A DNA stretch of 64,000 nt from Siphonodentalium dalli (taxonomy: Eukaryota > Mollusca > Scaphopoda > Gadilida > Siphonodentaliidae): assembly GCA_032622095.1 (NCBI GenBank), contig CP136066.1:232878961-232942960 (forward strand), in the 5' to 3' direction. Below are positions 20,486 through 31,364 of this stretch, in pieces. Position numbers and translations under genes: made by a program. The notes beneath the pieces are model-generated. The model searched no databases and was not told the origin of the DNA. It was given only the letters and a program-made list of their open reading frames with translations. Position 1 is the first letter of the stretch. Every line of letters starts with the position of its first letter.

Positions 20486-22007
20486 GGGGCGATTCCATTC
20501 ATTACGCTCGGCTACAACGAGTAAATTACCCTGGGTTAAAGTTAATGGAATGATTTTAGTGACGGGACTAATCTAAAAAATATATAGTTAAAACTGCAAA
20601 CAAAACCTAATTTTTAATCCAGGAAATTTGACAAACTCACACTGGGCGTGTCGAATGGATGAAGACTTAAGTAAATGAGCAAAAATATCTGATATTCACA
20701 AAGAAACTTAACGAGAATTTTGACTTTTATCGAACAAGCAAAATACCTAATTTTAAAACAAGTATCTAAAACTTTGGATAAATAATTTTAACTGTCATTC
20801 AATTGAATTATATATTTCTGAATTATATATTACATATGTATAACAAATTATTAAAAATTAAATTCATTTAATCCATTACATAAATATTTTCCATGTGCTT
20901 TCTCAGTTGACAACCGATCTTTTCGCGGAAAGTGACGTCACATTACAATACTCTCGAAATTACACTACCTCGGCCGTATGTGTAGCCAGGGGAACATGTC
21001 TCTATTCCGAAGGTTCGCTATTCCGAAGGTTCACTAATCCGAAGGTTTACTAATCCGAAGGTTCACTATTCCGAAGGTTCACTATTCCGAAGGTTCGCTA
21101 TTCCGAAGGTTTTTGTTATTTTAAAAGTTAATTCTATATTCTAAAGTATATTGAGAGGGTTCTTTAGTACGAAGACTCTTTTTATGAAGGAAATAACTTA
21201 AAACATTAAAAAAATAAATGTGATTTTTGTTTTCGTGGGTTTCCTTGAGATTTAACCCTTTGGCGAGTAGAACGACATATATGTCGTCTATCGGCTGAGG
21301 ACTAAAACGACATATTTTAGGAAGTGTTATTTTACGTCTATATAACTTCAATAAATCATCTGATTTATAAATGATTTACATAGGAGTTATTTTGATTAAT
21401 ATAATGTCCCAAATGCTAAAGGCGGACTATAACAGTGTGGCTCTTACGGTCAATCAATACTGGAGCGCTATAACTTACTGTATAGCAGAATACCGCTGAA
21501 TGGACCTAACTGCAATTCTGACTTTGTATTGATTTTAATGTTGATGTTTCTTTCAAGTACAGATTGCCAGTTCGGGTAGAATGCATCTCTAACTCGTAGT
21601 TTATTTCAGTCATTGTGTTTTCAACTTTCTATAATATTAAAATGATAAACTGATACTGTCTTCTTGCTATTAATAACCGACATCTGGGACAAATTATATA
21701 TTAGATTGGGGTGTATAAATGTACGGGGGCGCAAATTTGGATTCATTTCTGGCTAAAAACTCCCATAATAGAAAACCTTCGGAATAGTGAACCTTCGGAA
21801 TAGTGAACCTTCGGATTAGTGAACCTTCGGATTAGTGAACCTTCGGATTAGTGAACCTTCGGAATAGCGAACCTTCGGAATAGAGAACCCTACCCGTAGC
21901 CAGCGTATACTGAGTATTTACGCTGAATTTACGCCTGATCATTCCATTCATTGCCCATTGTAATTCCATTACTCGTTGGAGCCGAGCGTAATGAATGGAA
22001 TCGCCCC
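20486..22007. mobile_element. 1.5-kb TIR element, host of a foldback element
   Basis: GGGGCGATTCCATTCATTAC and its continuation GCTCGGCT-CAACGAGTAA are mirrored by the right end GAGCCGAGCGTAATGAATGG to CGCCCC. Direct TCG lies just outside both ends (20483-20485, 22008-22010), a possible 3-bp target duplication. The interior contains the foldback element at 20990-21895 and AT-rich DNA. Confidence 0.75.
20990..21895. mobile_element. Foldback element with 7 x 16-bp tandem repeats in each arm
   Basis: The left arm has seven 16-bp units of CTATTCCGAAGGTTCA type (21002-21113), and the right arm seven inverted units (21772-21883). The order of CTATT and CTAAT variants from outside inward is the same in both arms except at unit 5. 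A perfect 8-bp direct repeat GTAGCCAG flanks it (20982-20989 and 21896-21903), as in hAT-type insertion. Terminal repeats built from tandem units are the hallmark of Drosophila FB-like elements. The 660-bp middle has no convincing gene. Confidence 0.88.
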
Positions 22008-22066
22008 TCGGTGATTTTGAAGCTTGTCGTCCTCTAACTAAACCTCGTAAATTGCTCAAACTTTCG

Positions 22067-22275
22067 CAGGCTAACTTCGCCCATGTAGAGACTCAAGCAT
22101 GACATAATACCCATTCACGATAGCTCGATCATTCTCCAGTATGCTATCTATTCGAATGGCATATGCCTTTATTTACAATCTAACTGTTCGAGGATATTCA
22201 ACCCTTCGTGATATTTACTCGGCCCATACATCCCCGCTCACAGACGGCGCGGGTCGATATTCATATCACACACAA
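22067..22275 (+). repeat. Direct dispersed repeat, copy 1 (copy 2 at 23095-23290)
   Basis: Shared phrases with 23095-23290: CTAACTTC-CCCATGTA, GACATAATACC, GGCATATG, CTTTATTTACAATCTAA, AGGATATTCA and CGGGTCGATA. About 80 percent similar by eye. Confidence 0.7.
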
Positions 22276-22361
22276 TCATATTGTTTTCACCTTTCTTCAC
22301 AACAGAGAGTCAAACGCTCTTTATTTTTACCATCAGGAGAAAGCAGCAAGTGATAACGTTT

Positions 22362-22654
22362 GACGGATATTCGACTGGTCATCACTGTAACATTACTTCG
22401 CGGATATTCGACTGGTCATCACTGTAACATTACTTCGCGGATATTCGACTGGTCATCACTGTAACATTACTTCGCGGATATTCGACTGGTCATCACTGTA
22501 ACATTACTTCGCGGATATTCGACTGGTCATCACTGTAACATTACTTCGGATATTCGACTGGTCATCACTGTAACATTACTTCGGATATTCGACTGGTCAT
22601 CACTGTAACATTACTTCGCGGATATTCGACTGGTCATCACTGTAACATTACTTC
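22362..22654 (+). repeat. 37-bp tandem array, 8 copies
   Basis: GATATTCGACTGGTCATCAC recurs eight times. Six junctions read TTCGCGGATA-type and two lack CG, giving 35-bp steps. Otherwise units look identical. There are no variable spacers, so this is not a CRISPR-like array. Confidence 0.95.
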
Positions 22655-23094
22655 GTGCTCAACAGACAGTCCACATAATGGAAATCTGATTACCTTATTC
22701 TAGCAGAGAATATGGACACCAACAACAACATTTGGGTACACCCGAAGAGACCCGAGTATCTCTTATCACTGACTTTTATACTAATCATATGACCACTGCT
22801 ATACGTCACAATAATTGCAGTACCCCATTAACACACAGTCTTGGTTTAGATTGTTTTGTACGATTGACAGTCACATATAATACGGAATATACGATAGTAC
22901 GTTTCAGTATCACTTTCAACTAAAGAAACATGTGAAAGCTATTGAACAGACCCCGTTTTGTAATAGAACATAGTGGTCTCATTACTGAATAATATATATA
23001 CTTCTAGATTCCCGTTACAGAGTGGTATAGTCTGTCGGTGTTTGGAGTTTGACGTTTACGATTCCTCAAACTAAACTAAACTAAACTTTAACAA

Positions 23095-23290
23095 AACTAA
23101 CTTCACCCATGTATCTAGAGACTCGACATAATACCAATTCGCAACAGCTCGCTCATTTTTCAGAATGCCATATATACGAATTTGGCATATGTCTTTATTT
23201 ACAATCTAATGGTGTAGGATATTCAGCTCTTCGCGATGTTTGCTCGGCCTATGCACCTCCGCACGGGTCGATACTCATATCACATCAACT
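23095..23290 (+). repeat. Direct dispersed repeat, copy 2
   Basis: Diverged copy of 22067-22275. It is preceded by a short ACTAA microsatellite (about 23068-23090). Confidence 0.7.
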
Positions 23291-23473
23291 GACTTTCTGA
23301 CTGTGTTGATACACCTCTCATGATGTGGCGCACGCGATGTTTGCACATACAATAAAGTGCTGATTGTAGTTTCGTCTACTGCACACACGGTAAACGTTAT
23401 GGGAGGGCGTAATGTTAACCCATTATTAAAGAGGAGGTCATTTGTGTGATGGACGAAATCGCACAGGCGCGTG

Positions 23474-24585
23474 AAGTCGATAGCTTGAGTGGAAACGGCA
23501 CTGTTAACCCCTAACTTGCGGTCGGTTCCGTCAGATACGCAAAATCCAAAAAGGCACCGACCGCACCTCTCCCAGCTGCCTGACCACGGAAAAGGACACC
23601 AGAATGATCATACAGCGAATACCCATCTGCATTCACGGGCGATCGAGCAAGACGTTAGCTGTATCGGAGGGGGATAAATTAACCCATACGCTGTTGTCGA
23701 GTTCGCTATGAAGGTACGTAAAACTCCGAAAATAGCACCCTCCGACCGCACCGCACCTCCACCAGAGGACCGAGCGAGAAGAGGCATGCATTATCGCACA
23801 GAATAGACCTGCCTGTACCAATGTCCCAATATCCAAGTCGATAGCATGAGCAGCAACGCCATAGTTAGCCCCTAACTTGCGGCGTGTTCCGACAGGTATA
23901 CGCAAAATCCATAAAGGCACTGACCGCACCCCTCCCCCAGCTGCCTGATCACGGAAAGGGACATCATATCATGCAGCGAATGCCCCTCTGCATTCATGAT
24001 CGATCTGGAAGGTCGCTGGCTGTAGCGGAAGAGAACAAATTAACCCATACATACGCTGTTGTCGAGTTCGCTATGAATGTAAGCAAAAAACGCCGAAAAT
24101 AACACCCGCCGACCGCACCGCCACCAGGGGATCGAGCAAGTTGGGGCTTGCATTTGCAGAATAAACCTGTAGGCTATGTACCAAAGTTCCATCCCCAAGT
24201 CGATAGTTTGAGCGGAAATGGCACTAAATCCCTAACTTGCGGTCGGTTCCGTCAGGTATGGAACATCCCAGATGCCATCGACCGCACCTCCCCTAACTGC
24301 ATGCATGACCACGGAAATGGACATCATTTCATGCATCGAACACCCCTCTGCATTCATGGACGATCGTGCAAGTCGCTAGCTGCATGTAGCGGAAGTGAAT
24401 ACACTATACCCCATACGCGGCTGTCAAATTCGCTATGAATGTACTCAAAAAAAGGCCGAAAATAACACCCGCCGACCGCACCGCCACCATGCAGGGGACC
24501 GAGTACGATTGGGCATGCATTATCATGCAGAATAGACCTGTATGTACCAAAGTTCAAATCCCAAGTCGATAGCCCGTGCGGAATT
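23474..24585 (+). repeat. About 361-bp satellite, three units plus partial
   Basis: AAGTCGATAG starts units at 23474, 23835, 24197 and 24562 (periods 361, 362, 365). Conserved inside each are CTAACTTGCGG-GTTCCG, CACGGAAA-GGACA, CTCTGCATTCA and GACCGCACCGC. GC content is higher than the surroundings. No intact frame or RNA-gene signature is shared by all units. Confidence 0.85.
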
Positions 24586-25036
24586 ACTATAAACACTATT
24601 AGTACATGCATGGCATTGGTTATAATAATTAATATATCATTATACCACTATTATCAACATATGATATATATATCCATCAAGACCGTCGTTTATTTAAATT
24701 TCTGCATGCCATAATATATGACACTTTTCCACAAATTATTTAAGTGAGAACTCTAAAATGTGTGAGGTTGGGGTGTCCATATGGGGTCAAGTTTCGCAGG
24801 CAAGTTTGTCTCACAGACAGGTTTGTATTTTGTCGTCCTGTGGTATTTACTCGTGCACGCGCACCGAAATTATATCGGGCAAAAATGTTAATGCCTCGCT
24901 CGAGTCCGAATTTTAACCCATTTTATGTTGACAACGACGACTTATTATAAGTCGGACTTACATATATACTGGCGAGTGGCGAAGAGTCTATGGTCGTCCT
25001 GATAGATCAACACCTGCTAGATCCCAAAAGGTGTAC
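24586..25036. other. Unannotated interval
   Basis: No supported gene or repeat. A TATATATA-rich stretch is near 24660. Confidence 0.4.
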
Positions 25037-25187
25037 ATCACCATATTAAACATTTGGGAACTTCTATCTGAGTCTGTCTCCCATGCAGAATGAGGTCCCC
25101 AGAGGGTGTATTTTCTTACGCAAGCCTGCTATGTGGGATAGCATCACTAAATTCACCCTATGGGGACCTCATTCTGCAAATGATAGG
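25037..25187 (+). mobile_element. Fam-C internal fragment with hairpin
   Basis: TTTGGGAACTTC, CTGTCTCCCAT and the hairpin GCAGAATGAGGTCC to GGACCTCATTCTGC match the interior of Fam-C copies at 33.0 and 61.4 kb. Both outer ends are missing. Confidence 0.7.
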
Positions 25188-25268
25188 CTCAGGAACACGC
25201 CGAGCACAGATTTTCTAGCCAGATAGCCAGCCAGCTTGTATTTCCTTTCATGGAAAGGCTGACATTCC

Positions 25269-25550
25269 GGCATGCATCCAAGTTGGCGGAGCTGCAAACA
25301 AGCAACACAACCGATGACTCCAATAAAAGTGGCTATCCTTGGTAACGAATTGGTCGTATTGTCTATAGATTGGCTGTCTGTGCTTCTGTGTTTGATTGTC
25401 TATATATTGGTTGCCTGTGCTTCTGTGTTTGATATATTGCGTGTTTCTCTAGACATTTCCTTGTATCAATTTGTCAGATCTCCGATAGCAAGATCTTCGG
25501 TTCTAATGAACGCGATGAATTCAGGCATGCTGGTACATGGGGCTTGCATT
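25269..25550 (+). repeat. Direct dispersed repeat, copy 1 (copy 2 at 26599-26826)
   Basis: Shared phrases: CATTCCGG, GCATCCAAGTTGGCG-like, GCTGCAAACA, CCAATAAAA, GAATTGGTC, TTTCCTTGTATC and GTCAGATCTCCGATA. The two copies lie in the same orientation on either side of the hAT-like element. Confidence 0.75.
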
Positions 25551-25601
25551 ACGCACAGGTGTACCCACCCTCTCCTATGCTGCCATTAGACCCTATATAG
25601 C

Positions 25602-26498
25602 CAGAGGCGGACTGGCCGATCGGGAGACCGGGAAATTTCCCGATGGGCCGGAGGCGGGAAAAATTCTGATTCCACGTGATTTTCTATCAAGCGAGAATCC
25701 GAGGGGTTTTTTTACGGTTTGGGGGGGGGGGGTATATGTGGTTGGGCCGCCCAACCACAACTTGGGCCGCAAATGAAACCGACGTGGGACGCCACATGTG
25801 TTGTTTAACCAGCCGTGTATCCAATAAGATGGTACTCTTCTCACATAAATTCATGAGGGCAGAGGCGGACTGCATGGCCGATCGGGAGACCGGGAAAATT
25901 CCGGACGTGGGCCGCCACATGTGTTGTTAACCAGCCGAATTGGCTAATCGTAATTTTGACATTAAATGAACTTGTCGGCATCATATAACACCACGTAAAG
26001 ACCCCATTAATCTCGAGATTTTAACGGTAACTCCCAGCTGTAAAACCCAAAACAAATCTTACGCACCCCTCCCCCAATTGAAATTTACAAGAAAATAGGA
26101 ACGCTTCAGTTGATGCCAGTCTAGTTTATCGGATTCGAGATTTTCTTGTATAGTTTTCAAAATGTTCTCACCCCGGGCCGAACAACCATGAACAGCCCGG
26201 TGTGTCCTGGTCTCTTATCCGTAGCCGTGTGCATTTGTCTGGAGTTAGACCGCTAGATGTTAGATTTTATGCAATTTTTCAGGTAAAAATATCTGAATGG
26301 TCTCATACCGGGAATATATAGAACCATGGTTTATGAATATATATGATATTAGACCAGAGGTGCAAATGGAATTATGCAAAAACATGTATTTGGTCTGCAT
26401 CTGATTCAAGGGGGGGGGGGGGGGTGCAAATGGATTTATGCAAAGGGCCGGTATTATATTAATTTCCCGGGCCGGTTTCTTGGCCCAGTGTGCCTCTG
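25602..26498 (+). mobile_element. hAT-like non-autonomous element
   Basis: Left end CAGAGGCGGACTGGCCGATC, then GGGAGACCGGGAAATTTCCC. Right end AATTTCCCGGGCC to GGCCCAGTGTGCCTCTG. The ends CAGAGG and CCTCTG are inverted. A second internal left-end-like copy starts near 25861. I recall similar CAGAGGCGGACTGGCC ends in animal hAT elements, not verified. The flanking 8-mers match only partly. AGACCCTATATAGCCA occurs just left and again at 26518. Confidence 0.55.
26410..26424 (+). repeat. Poly-G tract
   Basis: A G run of about 14 nt near the right end of the hAT-like element. Confidence 0.8.
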
Positions 26499-26598
26499 TA
26501 TATGGGTGTATAACATAGACCCTATATAGCCATGTGTGTATATCCCTGCATATTGCATGCACTATAGAAAGTGTGGTGGAATCAGATAATCTCAAAGT

Positions 26599-26826
26599 AC
26601 TGGCATTCCGGATTGCATCAAAGTTGGCGAGGCTGCAAACAGGCTTCATATAAGCCGATCATTCCAATAAAATTGGCTATACCTTGTAATGAATTGGTCT
26701 TTATAGTCGCTTGGGTGTCTGTGTCTGATGTACTGGAGATGTTTCCTTGTATCTCCTTGTCAGATCTCCGATATCGTGATATCCAGTTCTCAAGAACGCG
26801 ACGCAGTAAACATGGTACAGGAGCTT
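26599..26826 (+). repeat. Direct dispersed repeat, copy 2
   Basis: Diverged copy of 25269-25550, with the same order of phrases. Confidence 0.75.
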
Positions 26827-26828
26827 AA

Positions 26829-27638
26829 CCCTTTCATGCCGGGAGCTTCCTGATTTTTTTGTGAAAACCCTGTGCCAATGCATTCTCTTATAAATGCGAG
26901 TCGACCATAAGAGAATGCATTGGCCTAACCAATTTAATATTATGTTAAAAATAATTATTAAAAAATGCAAGAAAAAATGAAAACAATGATAAAAAAATAT
27001 TAAAGAATGTAAGAAATAATAATAAAAAATAATAAAAATTGTTAAAGAATGTAAGAAAAAATGATAAAAATGATAAAATTGTTCAAGAATATAAGAAAAA
27101 ATTATAAAAATTGTTGTAAAATGTAAGAAAATATTATAAACAAAAATTATATATGCGAGGTCACTTATGGTCGACTCGCATATATATAAGACAATGCATT
27201 GGCACAGGGGTCTTTAACCCTTTACCCAACAAAACGGCCAACAACGCCCAAATAAAGCTTCAACAGCCTAAAATATATTCGGTCTGTCTCAATAACACCA
27301 TACAAATATGGATATCATTGGAACCGGTTCATTGACCACATTGTGATGGTTACAGTTATGCCCTGTGCCAATGCATTCTCTTATATATGCGAGTCGACCA
27401 TAGGTCGCCTCGTATAACACTTTTTACCATTTTTTCTTACATTCTTTAACAATTTTATAATTTGTTCTTACATTTTTTAACATTTTATCATTTTTAATAT
27501 GTGTTAAGCCAATGCATTCTCTTATATATGCGAGGCGACCTATGGTCGACTCGCATATATAAGAGAATGCATTGGCACAGGGCCGTTCTGTTGGGTAATG
27601 GGTAATGTTGCGCCAGTTCAGCTCCCGTGATCAAAGGG
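26829..27638 (+). mobile_element. TTAA element carrying a double-hairpin core and a nested Fam-A
   Basis: Ends CCCTTTCATGCCGGGAGCT and the inverse AGCTCCCGTGATCAAAGGG are flanked by TTAA at 26825-26828 and 27639-27642. Inside are a core from CCCTGT (26870) to ACAGGG (27208) with damaged 69-nt palindromes separated by A-rich sequence, and then a complete Fam-A at 27218-27602. This is the third kind of outer end found around the same core. Confidence 0.75.
27218..27602 (+). mobile_element. Fam-A element, copy 3
   Basis: TTAA at 27214-27217; the right flank is TAAT, decayed. The left hairpin is interrupted by a deletion after CGCCTCG. The right hairpin is intact. Confidence 0.85.
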
Positions 27639-27847
27639 TTAAAGTAATGCGGTCCGCTACCCGTTATTAAAATAAAGTTAAGTGCCGACACAATATACTA
27701 CAATAAGAAATTCACCTATATATTTCTCACCATTTTGATCATTAGTTAATGCACAATCTGTTCCCACATTTCCTCATAACTAATGGTCATGTGGCACGCT
27801 TTGCCAAAATGCCCTGGAATTTCAAAATGGATGCCATCTGGATTTAA

Positions 27848-28313
27848 AGACCCACTTAATTTTCGAACCCCCAGATAATTTTATATAAATATATGCCATA
27901 CTACATTGTATATACCATTTGGAAGATAAAGTACCAAAACATTGTCAACTTATTTGGTGTAATAAAACTGTGAACGTGTTTTGTTGAGATACCGACTTAG
28001 TGTTCAGCGGTCAAGTTTCATCAATTCCAATGGAAGGGGAATAACTCTATATCTTAAGATGTAGAGTTATTCCCTTCCATTGCAAACACATTATAAGTCG
28101 GAATTCTGGTGCATTCTGGGACCCGTAACGGGGGAAATCTTTCAATGATTTCAGCTGTTTTCTATTCTCTATGGGCATCTTCTGAGAGAGTAAGACGTTT
28201 CAAATGGTGATACATTATAGTGTTTTAATCAGATTTTATGGCATAGATTGTTATTAAACCCGTATAAGGCACTATAAAAAAAATGGTTGGTTACTCAATA
28301 TTTAAATGGACCT
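27848..28313 (+). mobile_element. Fam-B element, best-preserved copy
   Basis: A 466-bp element flanked by perfect TTAA (27844-27847, 28314-28317). Left AGACCCACTTAATTTTCGA, right end inverted and slightly decayed. An internal near-palindrome is centred on TATATCTTAAGATGTAGAG. No coding frame. Confidence 0.88.
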
Positions 28314-28317
28314 TTAA

Positions 28318-29033
28318 GTGTATTTCGACTATAACATTGTACATGTGTGAACATTTACTGTTTCTGTGTCTTATTTAATTTCTAATCATATTATTCAAAT
28401 ATATGATGAGCATTTATAGAAGATGTCATTATCATAATGGATGCTCGACACACCGACGGACGCACGTTGCTGGATGTGGGCTGTTACTTGTTTGTATTGA
28501 TGTGATTTACTAAGACAGGCGCAAGTGGACAAAAAGCATATTTGGGATCGCCGTTTGCCCAATGTTAGGGATAGCGAGAATGATGCATCATCCGATGGAT
28601 TCTGTGGGCATCTATTTGCTTTGAAGCTTTGGTAGATGATAAATCAACGAGAATATAGTGTGGTTCAGTGTTCATGCTGTCATAGGCAAATTTTTTTTTC
28701 GAAAATGGCAAAAAAAAATTTCATTGGGCCAAACTTTTACCAAAGTTTTTTTTTACCTTAAAATCGGAAATCTAATTCAAAAGCCCAAATTCATTTTGTA
28801 GCGTCATGAGAATCAAATTTATAGTATGATAATCTTCCAATTGATTAAGTGATACAGTCTAATGGGTAACACAACTGTAGGGAGAATGATGCATCATCCG
28901 ATGGACTCTGTGGGCATCTATTGTCCAATTACTATAGCAGGTTGTCGTGGTGACATCCAGTGTATCGGTTCTCTATTGCCCAATTACATGAAGGTTGCCG
29001 GGTGACACATCAATTGGTGATACGGCACTGTTC
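28318..29033. repeat. Interval with a 45-bp direct repeat
   Basis: GAGAATGATGCATCATCCGA and the following GTGGGCATCTATT occur at about 28575 and 28883, in the same orientation. The rest is AT-rich with no supported gene. Confidence 0.6.
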
Positions 29034-29035
29034 TA

Positions 29036-29472
29036 TATCACCCTGGTGGTCAAGTGGTCCTGCTAATATGCTATGATGCTGGTAGAGCTAACTGATGGCG
29101 TTACGATATTGTAGCGTTATTTTCGCGGTGTTTGACTAATCCGAGCGATTCGAGAAAAAACAGTGTCTGTATGAAACATTCAGTAACATATATATATTTG
29201 AAAAATAAAAAAATGCCTGCGCTGGCGTTTCTGAAATGACTTGAATAACCATCGTGGTTAATTATAGTCGATTTTCAACAATTAATATAACCATGCAGTA
29301 TTAAAAATATTTCGCCATAAATATGTTTTGAATGTTTGATACGCATAATGGCTTTCCCTGTATACGTTCAGTTTATCGGAATACCGCCCACAAAAGACAA
29401 ATTAAAAAAATGTAACGGTACTTTTTGTTAACATCATAGCACATTAGCAGGACCACTTGACCAGGGTGTATA
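29036..29472. mobile_element. 437-bp TIR element (AAGTGGTCCTGCTAAT ends)
   Basis: The left end ACCCTGGTGGTCAAGTGG to CTATGATG pairs with the right end CATCATAGCACATTAGCAGG to CCAGGGTGTATA. The inverted repeat spans about 45 bp. The same phrases (TCAAGTGGTCCT, GGTCCTGCTGAATT-CCATGATGCTG) appear in the 51-bp and 29-bp minisatellites at 3.7-7.4 kb. Confidence 0.8.
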
Positions 29473-29673
29473 TGACCTGAACATTTCTAAATGTACATGT
29501 ATAGATTTTTAACTATAATTATGAGCGTTTTTAATCGTCTGTGCGACCATGACCTTCAAATCGAAGCCACAACTTTCCAATTCACCAAAATAATACAACG
29601 GTCAACATACATTATCCGGATCGAAATTCGCCTCAAAGTAACGATATAATCACGACGATTATACTAATTAGTA

Positions 29674-29753
29674 TCCCATAGAGAGCCCCACATTGACTGC
29701 AGCAGATGACACTCCACAGTGCAAGCTTCCATCTGTGTGAGGCTCCATGTGGG
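29674..29753 (+). mobile_element. Fam-D micro-element
   Basis: CCCATAGAGAGCCCCACA to GGCTCCATGTGGG. Followed by TTAA; the left flank GTAT has lost it. Confidence 0.7.
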
Positions 29754-29793
29754 TTAATTTTTATTTTTTATGAAAGTTGGAAGAATAGTAATA

Positions 29794-29919
29794 CCCTGTG
29801 CCAATGAATTCTCTTATATATTAAAATTGTAAAAAAATTGTTAGGCCAATGCATTCTCTTATATATGCGAGGCGACCTATGGTCGAATCGCATATATAAG
29901 AGAATGCATTGGCACAGGG
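29794..29919 (+). mobile_element. Truncated double-hairpin core
   Basis: CCCTGTGCCAATGAATTCTC starts normally, but the left palindrome is deleted after its first arm. The right 69-nt palindrome is complete and ends GGCACAGGG. No TTAA-type outer ends. Confidence 0.8.
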
Positions 29920-30761
29920 TTTTCCGGGTCTAAATTCGCCTCAAAGTAACGATATAATGACGACCGATTATACTAATTAGTCTCGATCCATCCGCCCGTG
30001 TAATACCACCATCCGCCCGTAAAACGCCACACAAAGTTTGTATTCTCCTTTAGTTCGAAGGCGACTGAAAGTGTATTAAAGTATCACTTATAAAACAGCA
30101 GGATTCAACTGAGTCGTGGCTTTAACTCAAGTGTGAATATATCCTCTCGTTGATGCATGTTCTCAATGGTCCTGCTTTGTGTATTAATGGTTGTTGCACA
30201 GTGGCGCGCGCGGTGCCCATTGATAAACGCTTTGAAGTCTGTTCTAAGCCGTCCATAGAAAGGATTAAGGACATCAAGTGCGGCTCGTGTGGTAAGAGTA
30301 AGAGGCAGTCAATGTGGTTTCTGTCACGGTTAATTTGAACGCAACATCCCACGTGACCTGTGTAACCCATTGTATACTAAATAGATTCTCCCACCAAGTT
30401 AAGAAAATGTACATCGGAATGGTCTGCTATTTATTTAGAGGGATGTGCAGGTAATATAAGCAAACGGCAGATAATACAAGTGCAGAAGGAATTTTATTAT
30501 ACGCTCAACAATATCTAGATTATTAAAGAAATTACTGACAGATAATAATTGTTGTCCCCACATCCGGTTGTAACTAGCAATCTGATTGGCTACAACGTCA
30601 CGGTTAAATCACCATGTCCCCCGTCACCCTTGACAGCGGGGTATAAGAGAACGTGCGCCAAACATCGGGGGTATATGAGCACGTGAAACATCGGGGGTAT
30701 ATGAATGACCCTTGAACTGGCAGTTTCCACCAATCGTGACGTTGCTCTCGCACGCCGAATT

Positions 30762-30769
30762 TGACGTCA
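30762..30769. promoter_or_regulatory. CRE-like site TGACGTCA
   Basis: Perfect CREB/ATF palindrome, in a GC-richer stretch (30590-30920) with further half sites (CGTGACGTT near 30735, CTGACGCC near 30771). Confidence 0.35.
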
Positions 30770-30883
30770 CCTGACGCCGGGTCCTTAGGTCAGCTACCGA
30801 ATTGTTACGTGCGCTCGCGCAACAGTATGGCGATCAGACAGATTCATACGTAGCTTGGTGTCACCCTACTCCGTTTCACTCCA

Positions 30884-30891
30884 TGACGTCA
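30884..30891. promoter_or_regulatory. CRE-like site TGACGTCA
   Basis: Second perfect palindrome 122 bp after the first, followed by ACGACGTAAAA. Together they would suit a promoter upstream of the small frame at 31098. Confidence 0.35.
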
Positions 30892-31097
30892 CCAAAAACG
30901 ACGTAAAACCTCGTGGCGTTCTGACATTTTTACTGTGCCGCGTTTTTGCTATGTTTATTTTATGTGTTGTTTTCGATTATTTGTTTGTCGCCGATATCGC
31001 CATTTGTCGGGATTCCCTGTTTCTATATTTAAAACTGGCATGCTCGTAGTGAGCCTCGATTTCGTTTTTTTCTCCCAGGTCAAAATACGTCAGAGTT

Positions 31098-31364
31098 ATG
31101 ACAAAAATAGATCTACCTACATTTTCTCCATCAGAACTCTACATCAAAGAGTCTATAGACTCCTTCGGGACCTACATAGACTCCTTCATTTGGATATTTT
31201 TACTTATAATTGGGAAGTTTTATAATTTTTTGGTTCGTGCGAAGACCTCTTTTTATCGTGCGGGAAAAGAGAGACATTCAAAACGAGATTTCGTAATTCG
31301 ACGCAATAGGCTGAATAGCCTAACCTTCAGCCGAGTTCCGGGTCAATTACGACGAATGACGTAA
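31098..31364 (+). CDS. Possible small membrane protein (hypothetical)
   Basis: An 88-codon frame outside any repeat I can detect. Residues about 30-46 form a hydrophobic stretch (S-F-I-W-I-F-L-L-I-I-G-K-F-Y-N-F-L-V), followed by a strongly basic tail with R-A-K, K-E-R-H-S-K-R and R-R-N-R. That pattern fits a single-pass membrane protein with a basic side. A polypyrimidine run and CAG at about 31066-31077 could be a splice acceptor just upstream. CRE-like sites lie 200-340 bp before it. I do not recognise a family; chance is a serious alternative. Confidence 0.2.
   Translation: MTKIDLPTFSPSELYIKESIDSFGTYIDSFIWIFLLIIGKFYNFLVRAKTSFYRAGKERHSKRDFVIRRNRLNSLTFSRVPGQLRRMT

Larger units (their letters stand above)
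29614..29981 (+). repeat. About 55-bp direct repeats flanking a cassette
   Basis: ATTCGCCTCAAAGTAACGAT and the following ATTATACTAATTAGT occur at 29614-29672 and 29922-29981. Between them lie a Fam-D element (29674-29753) and a truncated double-hairpin core (29794-29919). Confidence 0.75.

Noticed and set aside
22362-22654. 37-bp repeats resembling a CRISPR array
   Set aside because: Repeats are directly adjacent with no unique spacers and lie in eukaryotic repeat-rich DNA with no cas-like genes.
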